DNA from: Roseovarius mucosus DSM 17069
GTDB lineage: Bacteria; Pseudomonadota; Alphaproteobacteria; Rhodobacterales; Rhodobacteraceae
Direction of reading: 5' to 3'
NCBI RefSeq assembly: GCF_000768555.3
Contig: NZ_KN293980.1
Location: forward strand, 344,947 to 408,946
DNA: 64,000 nt
The notes below the pieces were generated by a model. The model saw only the letters and a list, made by a program, of their open reading frames with translations, ran no database searches and was not told the origin of the DNA. Shown here one piece after another: positions 23,953 to 32,874 of the stretch (the first letter of the stretch is position 1; each line of letters starts with the position of its first letter). The position numbers and the translations under genes were made by a program.

Positions 23953-25506
23953 GTGCGCGTGTTACGAGCGATACTGGTGTGGGTTCTGATCCTTGGGATC
24001 GTGCCGCTTGGACCATGGCCCGAGGGGACAAACCCAGCGAGCATGGCCTGGGCGCGCGGCGGCGACGGCGGCGGTGATGGCGGAAGCGATGGCGGCAGTG
24101 ATGGCGGCAGTGATGGGGATGGCGGAAGCGATAGCGACGGGGCCGGTGACGATGGAGGCAGCAGCAGTAGTAGCGACGGTAGTAGCAGCAGCAGCGACCA
24201 AGACAGCAGCGAGGCTGGGGGTGTTGGAGGCGGCGAGGCCAAAGGTCGCGAATTTCGTCGCAGCCTGCGCACGATCTTCGGTCGGCCTTCGCCTGAGCCT
24301 GCCCCCCGTGCGGCTCGCGCCCGCACCCCCGCCCCACGTCCTGCTCCGCGACCGACTGAAGCCCCCCGCGAAATCATCGCGCGCGGTTTGAACGAGGCGG
24401 ATGCGGCCGCATTGGTGGCGCAGGGCTATGGCGTGATCGACCGGATTGATCTGGCCAGCCTCGGTGTGAATATTCAGCGCCTCTCGGTGCCCGAAGGCAC
24501 AACGCTGGCAGAGGCGCGCGCGGCGGTGCAGGCGCTGCCCACCGGCGAGACGGCGGATTTCAACCATTATTACCGTGCCGAGGCTGAGAAAATCGCCGAC
24601 GCGACCGAGGACGCGGCCCCTACGGTCCCCTGCGAGGGGCTGCATTGCCCGGCGAGGGCGCAGATTGGCTGGCCAGATATGCTTGGGCCGCAGGGATGCG
24701 GTGCGCCTGTGACCATCGGAATGATCGACACAGGGATCAACACCGATCACACCGCTCTTGCCGCCGCGCAGGTGACGCTGACGCGGGTGGCACCCGAGGA
24801 CTACAGCGCGTCGGGTGCCATTCACGGCACGGCGGTGGCTGCGATCTTGGTGGGCGATGCAGGATCACGTACGCCGGGGCTTTTGCCGGGGGTGCCACTG
24901 GTGGCGGTGGATGCGTTTCACAAGGCGTCGGGCGATGAGCGCGCCGATGTCTATACGCTCGTGCAGGGCTTGGATCAGTTGATCGGTGCCGGGGCGACGG
25001 TGATCAACCTTAGCCTTTCAGGGCCGCCAAACACGGTGCTTGAGGATACGCTGGCGGCCATCGAGGCGGCCGAGACGGCCGTGGTGGTGGCTGCGGCGGG
25101 CAATGGCGGGCCAAGCGCGCCGCCCGCCTATCCCGCCGCCTATGACAGCGTGATCGCCGTGACGGCGGTGGACAAGGCAAGCGGGGTGTATCGTCGCGCC
25201 GGGCGGGGGCCGCATGTGGATCTGGCAGCACCGGGGGTCGAGGTCTGGACCGCGGCCTCGGTCGAGGGGGCAAAGTGGAAAACCGGCACCTCCTTTGCCG
25301 CGCCCTATGTCACGGCGGCGGCGGCGCTCTGGCGACAGGCCAATCCCGTCATGACTCCGGCGCAGATCCGCGCTGCCCTCACCCAGAGCGCGGCCGACCT
25401 GGGCGCGCCGGGGCCGGATGAGATCTTTGGTTACGGATTGCTTGATCTGGGGGGGCGCTGCCCGGTGATCGAAGAGGCGGCAATCCTGCCGGTGGCGGCC
25501 GAGTAG
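23953..25506 (+). CDS. Secreted S8 (subtilisin-like) serine protease with Gly/Ser/Asp-rich linker
   Basis: The GTG at 23953 is chosen because AAAGGAG lies 7 bp upstream; ATGs at 23920 and 23926 are in frame but poorly placed. This gives 517 residues with a signal or anchor segment (LRAILVWVLILGIVPLG). A low-complexity stretch of Gly/Asp then Ser follows (about residues 36-85), and then an Arg/Pro-rich segment. The S8 catalytic triad is Asp259 (MIDTGIN), His291 (IHGTAVAAIL) and Ser447 (GTSFAAPYVTAA). It faces an ECF sigma/anti-sigma pair and is probably part of that envelope-response circuit. The substrate is unknown. Confidence 0.88.
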   Translation: MRVLRAILVWVLILGIVPLGPWPEGTNPASMAWARGGDGGGDGGSDGGSDGGSDGDGGSDSDGAGDDGGSSSSSDGSSSSSDQDSSEAGGVGGGEAKGREFRRSLRTIFGRPSPEPAPRAARARTPAPRPAPRPTEAPREIIARGLNEADAAALVAQGYGVIDRIDLASLGVNIQRLSVPEGTTLAEARAAVQALPTGETADFNHYYRAEAEKIADATEDAAPTVPCEGLHCPARAQIGWPDMLGPQGCGAPVTIGMIDTGINTDHTALAAAQVTLTRVAPEDYSASGAIHGTAVAAILVGDAGSRTPGLLPGVPLVAVDAFHKASGDERADVYTLVQGLDQLIGAGATVINLSLSGPPNTVLEDTLAAIEAAETAVVVAAAGNGGPSAPPAYPAAYDSVIAVTAVDKASGVYRRAGRGPHVDLAAPGVEVWTAASVEGAKWKTGTSFAAPYVTAAAALWRQANPVMTPAQIRAALTQSAADLGAPGPDEIFGYGLLDLGGRCPVIEEAAILPVAAE

Positions 25507-25515
25507 GCCCAAGCT

Positions 25516-26838
25516 TCAGCGGTAGCGTTCGAGCTGCGGGCGCAAGGCGACGCGCGCCCGCAGCTTGCTGGCCAAAAGGTAAATTCCGCCAATCTTGCGG
25601 TGCAAAAACAGCGTGGCGGGAGGCGGAACATGGGTCAGCTCCCGCTCGGAGCCCATGGCAAGTCCCATGTCGCGCAGGGTCTTGACCATGTCGGAGCTGC
25701 CGAAATCGTAGGGCGTGCTCTGGCGCAACGGCGCCATGGCGGTATCAAACATCTGATGGATCAGTGCTTGATGCCGGGGCGTGGTGGCGGCATTGAAATA
25801 GCCGATGCGCTGCATGGCGGCGCGGGTGGCGGCGGTATCCTCGTCTAGCGCCGCGTTGAGCAGGCTTCGAAAATCGGAGGTGAGCGCCGGGTCAATCTCC
25901 ATCACCGCCCCGAAATCCAAGAGCACGATTTGCCCAGTTTCGGGATCATAGCGGTAATTGGCCAGATTGGGATCAGTTTGCATCAGGCCAAACGTGAAGA
26001 GCTCCCGCAAGGTCAGCTCGATCAGATGCTGCGCCACGTGATCACGCAGCTCTTGGGGCGCGTCGGTCAGTGTGTCGATCGGCTGGCTGTCGATATAGGT
26101 CATGGCCAGCACCTCGGGCGTGCTGAGATCGGGATGCAACGCGGGCAGGCGAAACGCCTCTGACCCGGCGAGCAGGCGGCGAAAGGCGCTCAGGTGGCGC
26201 GCCTCGGCGATATAATCCGCCTCTTGATGCAATTGCGCCTTGGCCTCGCGCAGTATCGGGCCGAGGTCCGTGTCGCGTGGGATGAGGCCCGGCACGCGCA
26301 GGAGGGTCGCCAGATTGTCGATGTCGCTGTCGATGCTGGCGCGCACGCCGGGGTATTGCACCTTGATCGCCAGATCGCGGCCATCGGGCGTTTGCGCGCG
26401 GTGGACCTGCCCGATCGAGGCGGCGGCGAAGGGGCGCAGATCAAAGCGTTTGAAACGTCCATACCATCCGCAGCCCCAGGCGGTGTTGAGCACCGATTGC
26501 AATTGCTTGGGCGGCATATGCGGCGCCTCGGCGCGCAGGGCGGCCATGATCGTGGTCATCTCGGGCGGCAGGACAAGGCCCGTATCCATCGAGAGCATCT
26601 GCCCCAGTTTCATCGCCGCCCCGCGCATCTGGCCCAGATCGCGGGTTACGCGCCGCGCGGTGGCGGGGGTCAGCAGCAGGCCGGGCAGGTGCGGGCGCTG
26701 GCCTTGGGCCATCTGGCGCAGGCCACCAGCGAGCATGTCGCCCATGATGCCAGTGGTCATGCCGCCCAGACGCAGCATGCGGCCAAGGCGGCGGCCGGGC
26801 ACGGGGACGGTGCGGGTTTGGTCGTTATGTTCAGTCAT
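25516..26838 (-). CDS. ABC1/AarF/UbiB-family atypical kinase
   Basis: This 440-residue protein carries the UbiB-family hallmarks: the KLGQMLSMD motif (KxGQ), an Ala-rich nucleotide loop AAASIGQVHRAQ, the invariant lysine in LAIKVQYPGV, and the acidic motifs QTDPNLANYRY and VLLDFGAVME. These are atypical protein-kinase-like ATPases tied to ubiquinone or membrane lipid metabolism. It is not in an obvious operon. The C-terminus ends with a basic tail and no transmembrane helix pair is evident. It converges with the S8 protease gene, ending 9 bp from it. Confidence 0.9.
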   Translation of the reverse strand: MTEHNDQTRTVPVPGRRLGRMLRLGGMTTGIMGDMLAGGLRQMAQGQRPHLPGLLLTPATARRVTRDLGQMRGAAMKLGQMLSMDTGLVLPPEMTTIMAALRAEAPHMPPKQLQSVLNTAWGCGWYGRFKRFDLRPFAAASIGQVHRAQTPDGRDLAIKVQYPGVRASIDSDIDNLATLLRVPGLIPRDTDLGPILREAKAQLHQEADYIAEARHLSAFRRLLAGSEAFRLPALHPDLSTPEVLAMTYIDSQPIDTLTDAPQELRDHVAQHLIELTLRELFTFGLMQTDPNLANYRYDPETGQIVLLDFGAVMEIDPALTSDFRSLLNAALDEDTAATRAAMQRIGYFNAATTPRHQALIHQMFDTAMAPLRQSTPYDFGSSDMVKTLRDMGLAMGSERELTHVPPPATLFLHRKIGGIYLLASKLRARVALRPQLERYR

Positions 26839-26902
26839 GCCGCCTGCCTCTGCTCAGCGTTGGTGAGGGGCAAGATGGGGCGCGCCGACGTGATTGCCAG
26901 CC

Positions 26903-27928
26903 TCAGGCCGTGGAGCCGGGCAAGAGGCGAAAGTCGATCTGCGTGATCCGGGATGGGCGTTCACCCTTGAGACGGCGCAAGATGTGGTCGGCGGCGACAA
27001 AGCCGATGCGTTCACGGTTCGAGGCGATGGTGGTCAGCGGCGTTGGCAGCGCCTGCCCGATGCTAAGCCCGTTGAAGCCCGCGAGGGCGATGTCATGGGG
27101 CAGCGAGAGACCGGCGGTCTGGCAATGGAAGACCCCGCCCACGGCCATATCGTCATTGGAAAAGAAAACCGCCTCGGGCCTTGGCGTCGTGCGGTCCAGC
27201 ATCCGTGCCAACCCTTCCCGCCCCAAGGGAACCGAGGACGGGCCATCCAGAATCAGCGTATCGGACAGGATGTGGCCTGCGTCGGTCAGCCCGTCCTTGA
27301 AGCCGTCGAGCCGGGCAAGAGCGCGGAAATCGGTGGCGATGTCATGCCCAATATAGGCCATCCGGCGATAGCCGCGCCCAATGAGATAATGCGCCATGGC
27401 GCGGCCCGCGGCGCGGTGCGAAAAGCCGACAGCCATGTCGGCGGCGTCGGGATCGGTGTCCATCACCTCGACCACCGGCAGTTCGGCGGCCTGCAACAGC
27501 GCACGCGTCGCCGCATTGCCAGACGTCGGGGCCAGAACGAGACCGGCAGGCCGCCACGACAAAAGATCGTGCAGGAGGTGTTCTTCGCGGGTGGCGTCGT
27601 AATGGGAAATACCGAGGATCGGATGATAGCCATCATCCTCCAGCCGGGTTTCCAGCCCCTTGAGCACATCGGCAAAGACGATATTGGAGAGGGAGGGCAG
27701 GATCACCGCCACCTGACGCGAGGCCCCGCCGGCGAGCGTTCCGGCAAGACGGTTCGGCACGTAATTGAGGGCCTGCGCGGCACGCTCGACCTTTTGGCGG
27801 GTGGTCTTGGCGACGGCGCTGCCACCGCGCAGCGCACGGCTGGCGGTGATCTCACTGACGCCTGCGGCCTTGGCGACCTGTGAGAGGGTCGGGCGACGAG
27901 AAGGGGGATCGGGGGCGTTTTGGTCCAT
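26903..27928 (-). CDS. LacI-family repressor of the erythronate/threonate cluster
   Basis: This 341-residue LacI-type regulator has a helix-turn-helix at residues 13-60 (TLSQVAKAAGVSEITASRAL and the hinge LNYVPNRLAGTL). A periplasmic-binding-like sugar domain follows, of the E. coli GntR subgroup. It is divergent from denD, the first gene of the four-carbon acid-sugar operon. One palindromic operator lies about 20 bp before its own start and a better one lies before denD, so self-control and operon repression are likely. The inducer is probably erythronate, threonate or an oxo-intermediate (inference). Confidence 0.9.
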   Translation of the reverse strand: MDQNAPDPPSRRPTLSQVAKAAGVSEITASRALRGGSAVAKTTRQKVERAAQALNYVPNRLAGTLAGGASRQVAVILPSLSNIVFADVLKGLETRLEDDGYHPILGISHYDATREEHLLHDLLSWRPAGLVLAPTSGNAATRALLQAAELPVVEVMDTDPDAADMAVGFSHRAAGRAMAHYLIGRGYRRMAYIGHDIATDFRALARLDGFKDGLTDAGHILSDTLILDGPSSVPLGREGLARMLDRTTPRPEAVFFSNDDMAVGGVFHCQTAGLSLPHDIALAGFNGLSIGQALPTPLTTIASNRERIGFVAADHILRRLKGERPSRITQIDFRLLPGSTA

Positions 27929-27947
27929 ACTCCCAGATTGCGCAAAA

Positions 27948-27961
27948 TGATGGCGCTGTCA
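27948..27961. promoter_or_regulatory. LacI operator candidate O2 (upstream of lacI)
   Basis: TGATGGCGCTGTCA differs at two positions from the perfect palindrome TGACAGCGCTGTCA found before denD. Its place 20 bp upstream of the LacI-family start fits autoregulation. Confidence 0.65.
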
Positions 27962-28084
27962 TTGAAAATCTGTGCGCGAAGGGGTGCGAAGCCGCGCGGT
28001 GAGGGGATAGACACCTTATCCAACTCATAAACGCGTGCTTTAACGCGCCACCCTTACCCTGGGGCCCTTCGAGGAGAACCTTAT

Positions 28085-28098
28085 TGACAGCGCTGTCA
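28085..28098. promoter_or_regulatory. LacI operator candidate O1 (upstream of denD)
   Basis: TGACAGCGCTGTCA is a perfect 14-bp palindrome with the central GC step usual in LacI/PurR-family operators. It overlaps a TTGACA -35-like element at 28084-28089, so binding would block RNA polymerase. It is 35 bp before the denD start. Confidence 0.75.
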
Positions 28099-28133
28099 TT
28101 ACTTGCTTCAGTCCGGGGCGAGGGGGACTTGGC

Positions 28134-29117
28134 GTGCGTATTCTAGTTACAGGAGCGGCGGGGTTCATTGGCCAACGCGTTGTGCGCGCGCTGTCGGAGC
28201 GCGATAGCCTGATTGTGGACGGGCAGGAGCGCCGGATCGCGGCCATCCTTGCCACCGATATTGCCGAGGCTGCGTTGCAGGGTCTGGCGCAGTCCTGCCG
28301 CCGTGTGCATGCGGTGCCGGGGCCTTTGGACAGTCCTGCGATTTTGGCGCGCATCGTCGAGGACGCGCCAGAACTGGTGATTCATCTGGCCGGTGTCGTT
28401 TCGGGTCAGGCGGAAGAGGATTACGCGCTGGGCATGGCGGTCAACCTGCAATCCACCATTGCCCTGATCGACGCTTGCCGCAGCCTGCGCAAACCGCCGG
28501 TCTTTGTCTTTTCCTCGTCGGTCGCGGTGTTTTCCTGCGCCGACAATGACACGATTTCCGAAGACACCTTGCCCGCGCCCTTGTCATCCTATGGCACGCA
28601 AAAGCTGATGGGGGAACTGCTGGTGCGCGATGCCAGCCGCAAGGGATTCATCAAGGGGCGCGCGCTGCGCTATCCGACGATCGCGGTGCGGGCGGGCAAG
28701 CCCAATCGCGCGGCATCGGGCTTTGCCAGTGGGATCATCCGCGAACCGCTGGCCGGGATGGCAGCAGAGCTGCCGGTTGGGCGTGATCTGCGGATGCATC
28801 TGGCCTCGCCGGCCAAGGCGCAAGACTATACGATGACCGCCATTGCGCTGGCGCAATCCGATCTGGGGTTGGAGACCACCGTCACCTTGCCGGGCATTTC
28901 GGTGACGGTGGGTGCGATGCTGACGGCGCTGGAGGCGCTTGCCGGGTCCGAGGTGGCGGCGCGGGTGACAGAGCAGCCCGATGCCGCGATCGAGCGGATC
29001 GTGACCACATGGCCGGGGCAGATCATCACACCACGCGCCGAGGCGCTGGGATTTGCGCCCAACCGGGATTTTTCCGAGATCGTGCGCGAATATATGGAGA
29101 GTTTGACGACAGACTAA
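28134..29117 (+). CDS. denD: D-erythronate dehydrogenase (NAD-dependent, SDR epimerase fold)
   Basis: This 327-residue extended short-chain dehydrogenase has the N-terminal dinucleotide loop GAAGFIGQRV and the active-site YGTQK. It also has the DenD-type blocks FVFSSSVAVF and GRALRYPTIAVRAGKPN. Together with otnK, otnC and otnI it should oxidise D-erythronate to 2-oxo-erythronate. The start is GTG at 28134 after a GAGGGGG ribosome site. It is the first gene of the TRAP/ltnD/otnKCI operon and lies behind the LacI operators. Assignment rests on sequence type and on the DUF1537-kinase pathway context. Confidence 0.87.
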   Translation: MRILVTGAAGFIGQRVVRALSERDSLIVDGQERRIAAILATDIAEAALQGLAQSCRRVHAVPGPLDSPAILARIVEDAPELVIHLAGVVSGQAEEDYALGMAVNLQSTIALIDACRSLRKPPVFVFSSSVAVFSCADNDTISEDTLPAPLSSYGTQKLMGELLVRDASRKGFIKGRALRYPTIAVRAGKPNRAASGFASGIIREPLAGMAAELPVGRDLRMHLASPAKAQDYTMTAIALAQSDLGLETTVTLPGISVTVGAMLTALEALAGSEVAARVTEQPDAAIERIVTTWPGQIITPRAEALGFAPNRDFSEIVREYMESLTTD

Positions 29118-29173
29118 CGGGGCACGGGAGGCCCCGGACGGCGGAAATAACAATCAACAAGGAGGAGGATCAC

Positions 29174-30142
29174 ATGAGACATTTTGCACTGGGTGCGCTT
29201 GCCGCGCTGGGTCTGGCCACGGCGGCCGGGGCGCAACAGAATATCGTGGTGGGGCATGCGCTGTCGCCCACGTCGCATTACGGGGTGGGGGCGCAGGCCT
29301 TTATCGACACGCTGACTGAATTGTCTGGCGGCACCTTTACCGGAGAGCAGGCCCCGGCCGGACAGTTGGGCGGCGAGCGGGACATGATCGAGGGGTTGCA
29401 GATCGGATCGCTCGACGTGGTCATCACCTCGACGGGACCCTTGGGCAATTTCGTGCCGCAGGTCTATGCGCTGGATCTGCCCTTCCTCTTCCGCGACTAT
29501 GATCATGCCCGCAAAGTCCTAGATGGCGAGATCGGGCAAGAGTTGCTGGATGAGATCAGCAAGAACAACCTTGTGGCGCTGGCCTGGTCCGAAAACGGAT
29601 TTCGCCATGTGACCAATTCGCAGCGCGCCGTGCGCACGCCCGAGGATCTGGCGGGGCTCAAGTTGCGGACCATGGAAAACAAGGTGCACATGGCGGCGTT
29701 CGAGGGTATGGGTGCAGCCCCCACACCGATGGCCTTCCCGGAGCTGTTTTCCGCTTTGCAACAAGGGGTTGTTGATGGGCAGGAAAACCCAGTCACGGTG
29801 ATCACCGCGTCGAAATTCTGGGAGGTGCAGAAATATGTCTCGCTCACTGGGCATGTCTATTCGCCTGCCGCTGTTCTGGCCTCGCCGGTCCTGCTCGATA
29901 GTCTGACCGAAGAGCAGCGCGGCTGGTTTGCCGAGGCGGCCAAGGCATCGGCGGCGGCAACGCGGGCCGAGGTCAACCGTCTGGAAGAGGCGGGCGTCGC
30001 GCTCTTGCGCGAAAACGGCATGGAGGTGATCTCCGACATCGACAAGGCCCCGTTTGCGGCCCTTGCCGAAGAGGCGTCTTATTCCGTCTACACCGACCAG
30101 TACGGTGGCGAGATGATTGAGCGGATCAAGGCTGTCGAGTGA
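29174..30142 (+). CDS. TRAP transporter substrate-binding protein (DctP family)
   Basis: Starting at ATG 29174, after a GGAGGAGGAT ribosome site, this is 322 residues with a signal peptide (FALGALAALGLATAAGA). The DctP fold is shown by LSPTSHYGVGAQAF, the PAGQLGGERDMIEG segment, and GLKLRTMENKVHMAAFEGMGA, whose Arg binds the substrate carboxylate. ELFSALQQGVVDGQENP is the strongly conserved helix. It should bind a four-carbon sugar acid in the periplasm and deliver it to the DctQM permease encoded directly downstream. Confidence 0.93.
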   Translation: MRHFALGALAALGLATAAGAQQNIVVGHALSPTSHYGVGAQAFIDTLTELSGGTFTGEQAPAGQLGGERDMIEGLQIGSLDVVITSTGPLGNFVPQVYALDLPFLFRDYDHARKVLDGEIGQELLDEISKNNLVALAWSENGFRHVTNSQRAVRTPEDLAGLKLRTMENKVHMAAFEGMGAAPTPMAFPELFSALQQGVVDGQENPVTVITASKFWEVQKYVSLTGHVYSPAAVLASPVLLDSLTEEQRGWFAEAAKASAAATRAEVNRLEEAGVALLRENGMEVISDIDKAPFAALAEEASYSVYTDQYGGEMIERIKAVE

Positions 30143-30203
30143 TCCAAGGCAAAAACCGGCCCCCGGCGCAGGGATCGCGCCGGGGACTGACGGAAGGGCA
30201 AAG

Positions 30204-30704
30204 ATGTCGTTGTTTCTGAAATTCGAAGCCATGGCCACGCAACTGGCCCTGAGGTTGGCAATCGGCTTTTTGCTGATTGCGGTCGGTCTTGCGCTCTATC
30301 AGGTGACGACGCGTTTCGTGTTTGGGCATCCCTCGACATGGTCCGAGGTGATCACCCGCTCGGCGATGATCTGGTGCGTGTTTCTGGCCGTGGCCCCGGC
30401 ATTTCGCGAAGGGGCGATGATTGCCGTCGAAATCGTGCAAAGATTGCTGCCGCCGCGTCTGGGCTTTGCGCTCTACCTTCTGTCGATGAGCCTGTCGGTG
30501 GTGTTTTTCTGTATTCTCTTTTGGCAGGGTTGGGCGATGACCGAACGGGTCATGTCGCAAAAGCTGGCGGCGCTGGAAATCTCGATCGCATGGGTCTACG
30601 CGGCGCTGCCTGTGGGGTCGGTTTTTATCCTACTGGCTATTTTGGGCTGTATGATCCGGGCGGTTCAAAAGGGCGCGATTGCGTTTTCGGCGGGTTTGCA
30701 ATGA
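30204..30704 (+). CDS. TRAP transporter small permease (DctQ family)
   Basis: This 166-residue membrane protein starts at ATG 30204 after AAGGGCAAAG. It has four transmembrane helices (ALRLAIGFLLIAVGLALYQV, SAMIWCVFLAVAPAF, YLLSMSLSVVFFCILFW and WVYAALPVGSVFILLAILGC). The TWSEVITRSAMIW motif is typical of DctQ. It partners the large DctM subunit, whose ATG overlaps its stop. It belongs to the erythronate/threonate operon. Confidence 0.9.
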   Translation: MSLFLKFEAMATQLALRLAIGFLLIAVGLALYQVTTRFVFGHPSTWSEVITRSAMIWCVFLAVAPAFREGAMIAVEIVQRLLPPRLGFALYLLSMSLSVVFFCILFWQGWAMTERVMSQKLAALEISIAWVYAALPVGSVFILLAILGCMIRAVQKGAIAFSAGLQ

Positions 30705-31987
30705 ACGCGGCACTGGCGCTGTCCCTTGCGATATTCTTTTTGGCTGGCGTGCCGATTGCGGTGGCGATTGGTTTGGCTTCGGTCATCGGGATCGAGGCCA
30801 ATGGGCGCTTGCCGCTGCTCTTGGTGGCGCAACGGATGTTCACGGGCATCGACAGTTTTCCGCTCATGGCGATTCCGCTCTTTATTCTTGCGGGCAATCT
30901 CATGTCTGCGGGCGGCATTTCGCATCGTTTGGTGGAATTGGCGAAATCCATCGTGGGCGGCATCCAAGGGGGGTTGGCGGCGTCCTGCGTGCTGACCTGC
31001 ATGATGTTTGCCTCGGTTTCTGGATCGTCGGTGGCCACGACCTTTGCCATTGGCGCGATCCTCATTCCGGCGATGGTGAAACACGGATACCCCGCGCCGA
31101 TGGCGGCCTCGGTTCAGGCAAGCTCTGCCGAATTGGGTGTGCTTATTCCGCCGTCGATCCCACTGATCCTCTATGGGGTCTCTACGGATACTTCGATTGG
31201 CCAGTTGTTCCTTGCGGGGATTGGGCCGGGGTTTCTGGTGGCGGGGTCGCTGATGGCCTTGGTGCTGATCCTGTGCCGGGTGCGGGGCATTGGCCTTGAG
31301 GATGGGCGGGATCGGCCAAGGGTAGGCCCGGCGCTCTGGTCTGCCTTGCCCGCGTTGATCGTGCCTGTAGTGATCTTGGGCGGCATCTATTCGGGCGTTT
31401 TCACGCCCACAGAAGCGAGTGCGGCCGCCGTGGCCGCAGCCGTGGTCGTGGGCATGGTGTTCTACCGGGAATTGCGCTTTGCGGACCTGCCCGAAATCCT
31501 GAAAAAGACGGTTTTGGCGACGGCGGCGATCATGCTCATCATTGCGGCGGCGGCGCTTTTCTCGTTCCTGATCACGCGCTCAGGCCTGCCCAATGAAATC
31601 GCGGCATGGTTCAAGGATATTTTCGAGAGCCGCTTTGCGTTTCTCCTGGTCGTGAACCTGATGCTGCTGGTGGTGGGCATGTTCATCGAGACCTCGGCGG
31701 CGATCCTCGTGCTGGCGCCGATATTGGCGCCGATTGCGGTGTCTTACGGGGTTGATCCGGTGCATTTCGGACTGATCCTCGTGGTCAATCTGGCGCTTGG
31801 GATGATTACGCCGCCACTCGGGGTCAATCTCTTCGCCGCCTGTGCCGTGGCCAATCTCTCTATTGAGAAGGTCATTCCGCATCTTTTCTGGTTCGTGCTG
31901 ACCGTGTTCGGGGCGCTGATGCTGATCACCTATATTCCGGCGATCACGCTCTGGCCGATGCAGATCATTCTTTCGGTGGGACAATGA
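30701..31987 (+). CDS. TRAP transporter large permease (DctM family)
   Basis: This 428-residue protein starts at ATG 30701, overlapping the DctQ stop. It has about twelve helices and the DctM marks: PLFILAGNLMSAGGIS, FASVSGSSVATTFAIGAIL, ASSAELGVLIPPSIPLILYG, GVFTPTEASAAAV and LGMITPPLGVNLF. It is the Na+/H+-coupled transport channel for the sugar acid bound by DctP. Its stop overlaps the ltnD start by 4 bp. Confidence 0.95.
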   Translation: MNAALALSLAIFFLAGVPIAVAIGLASVIGIEANGRLPLLLVAQRMFTGIDSFPLMAIPLFILAGNLMSAGGISHRLVELAKSIVGGIQGGLAASCVLTCMMFASVSGSSVATTFAIGAILIPAMVKHGYPAPMAASVQASSAELGVLIPPSIPLILYGVSTDTSIGQLFLAGIGPGFLVAGSLMALVLILCRVRGIGLEDGRDRPRVGPALWSALPALIVPVVILGGIYSGVFTPTEASAAAVAAAVVVGMVFYRELRFADLPEILKKTVLATAAIMLIIAAAALFSFLITRSGLPNEIAAWFKDIFESRFAFLLVVNLMLLVVGMFIETSAAILVLAPILAPIAVSYGVDPVHFGLILVVNLALGMITPPLGVNLFAACAVANLSIEKVIPHLFWFVLTVFGALMLITYIPAITLWPMQIILSVGQ

Positions 31988-32874
31988 CAGAGATCGTGCA
32001 TTTCGTGGGGCTGGGGTCGATGGGCCTTGGCATGGCGCAATCGGCCCTGCGGGCCGGGTTCGAGACATACGGTCATGATCCGGACGCGGGGCGTCGGGAT
32101 ATGCTGGTTGCGGCGGGTGGGCGCGTGCTGGACCGGGCATCGCCCAAGGCGGGGGTGCTGGTCTGTGTTGTGCTCAATGCCGCGCAGACGCGCGATGCTC
32201 TCTTTGGGGCGCAAGGCTGGGCCGAAGGGGTGCAAGCGGGCGGTGTGATCCTTGGCTGTGCCACGGTCGCGCCGGAATTTGCCCGCGAGATGGAAGCAGA
32301 GGCAGCACGCCGGGGGCTGCTCTATCTCGATGCGCCCATTTCAGGCGGGGCCGTCAAGGCGGCAGAGGGGCGGCTTTCGGTGATGGCATCGGGCCGGGCC
32401 GAGGCGTTTGGGCGGGCAGAGGCGGTGCTGGCGGCACTGGCCGAGACAGTGCATCGCTTGGGCGATTGCGCCGGGCCGGGATCGGCGATGAAGGCGGTCA
32501 ACCAATTGCTCGCGGGCGTGCATATCGCGGCGATGGGTGAAGCGCTGTGTTTTGCCACCTCTCAAGGGCTTGATCTGGCCCGTGTGTTGGAGGTGATCAA
32601 GGTGTCGGCGGGCAATTCGTGGATGTTCGAGAACCGCGCGCCGCATGTGATCGAGGCGGATTATGCCCCGCGTTCGGCCATCGACATCTGGCCCAAGGAC
32701 CTGGGCATCGTCAGGGATATTGCGGCACGCGCAGCCCTGCCCCTGCCGCTGGTCGAGGCGGCGCTGACCGAGTATCGCGCGGCCTCTGCGGCGGGGCTGG
32801 GGCGCGCCGATGACGCAGCTATCACTAAGCATATCGCCGCGCGCGCAGGTCTGCGGTTGCCGGGGGACGACTGA
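31984..32874 (+). CDS. ltnD: L-threonate dehydrogenase (beta-hydroxyacid dehydrogenase family)
   Basis: This 296-residue NAD(P)-dependent oxidoreductase has the N-terminal Rossmann loop GLGSMGLGMAQSAL. The family active-site block is DAPISGGAVKAAEGRLSVM, the lysine helix is GSAMKAVNQLLAGVHIA, and the C-terminal part is IWPKDLGIVRDIA. LtnD enzymes oxidise L-threonate at C2 to the 2-oxo acid. Position between the TRAP permease and otnK supports this over the related 2-hydroxy-3-oxopropionate reductase reading. It overlaps otnK by one base. Confidence 0.87.
   Translation: MTEIVHFVGLGSMGLGMAQSALRAGFETYGHDPDAGRRDMLVAAGGRVLDRASPKAGVLVCVVLNAAQTRDALFGAQGWAEGVQAGGVILGCATVAPEFAREMEAEAARRGLLYLDAPISGGAVKAAEGRLSVMASGRAEAFGRAEAVLAALAETVHRLGDCAGPGSAMKAVNQLLAGVHIAAMGEALCFATSQGLDLARVLEVIKVSAGNSWMFENRAPHVIEADYAPRSAIDIWPKDLGIVRDIAARAALPLPLVEAALTEYRAASAAGLGRADDAAITKHIAARAGLRLPGDD

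Noticed and set aside
24058-24200. Short tandem repeat (GGC/GAT/AGC-rich) as a microsatellite or CRISPR-like array
   Set aside because: It is in frame inside the S8 protease and codes for a Gly/Asp/Ser linker. There are no regular spacers.
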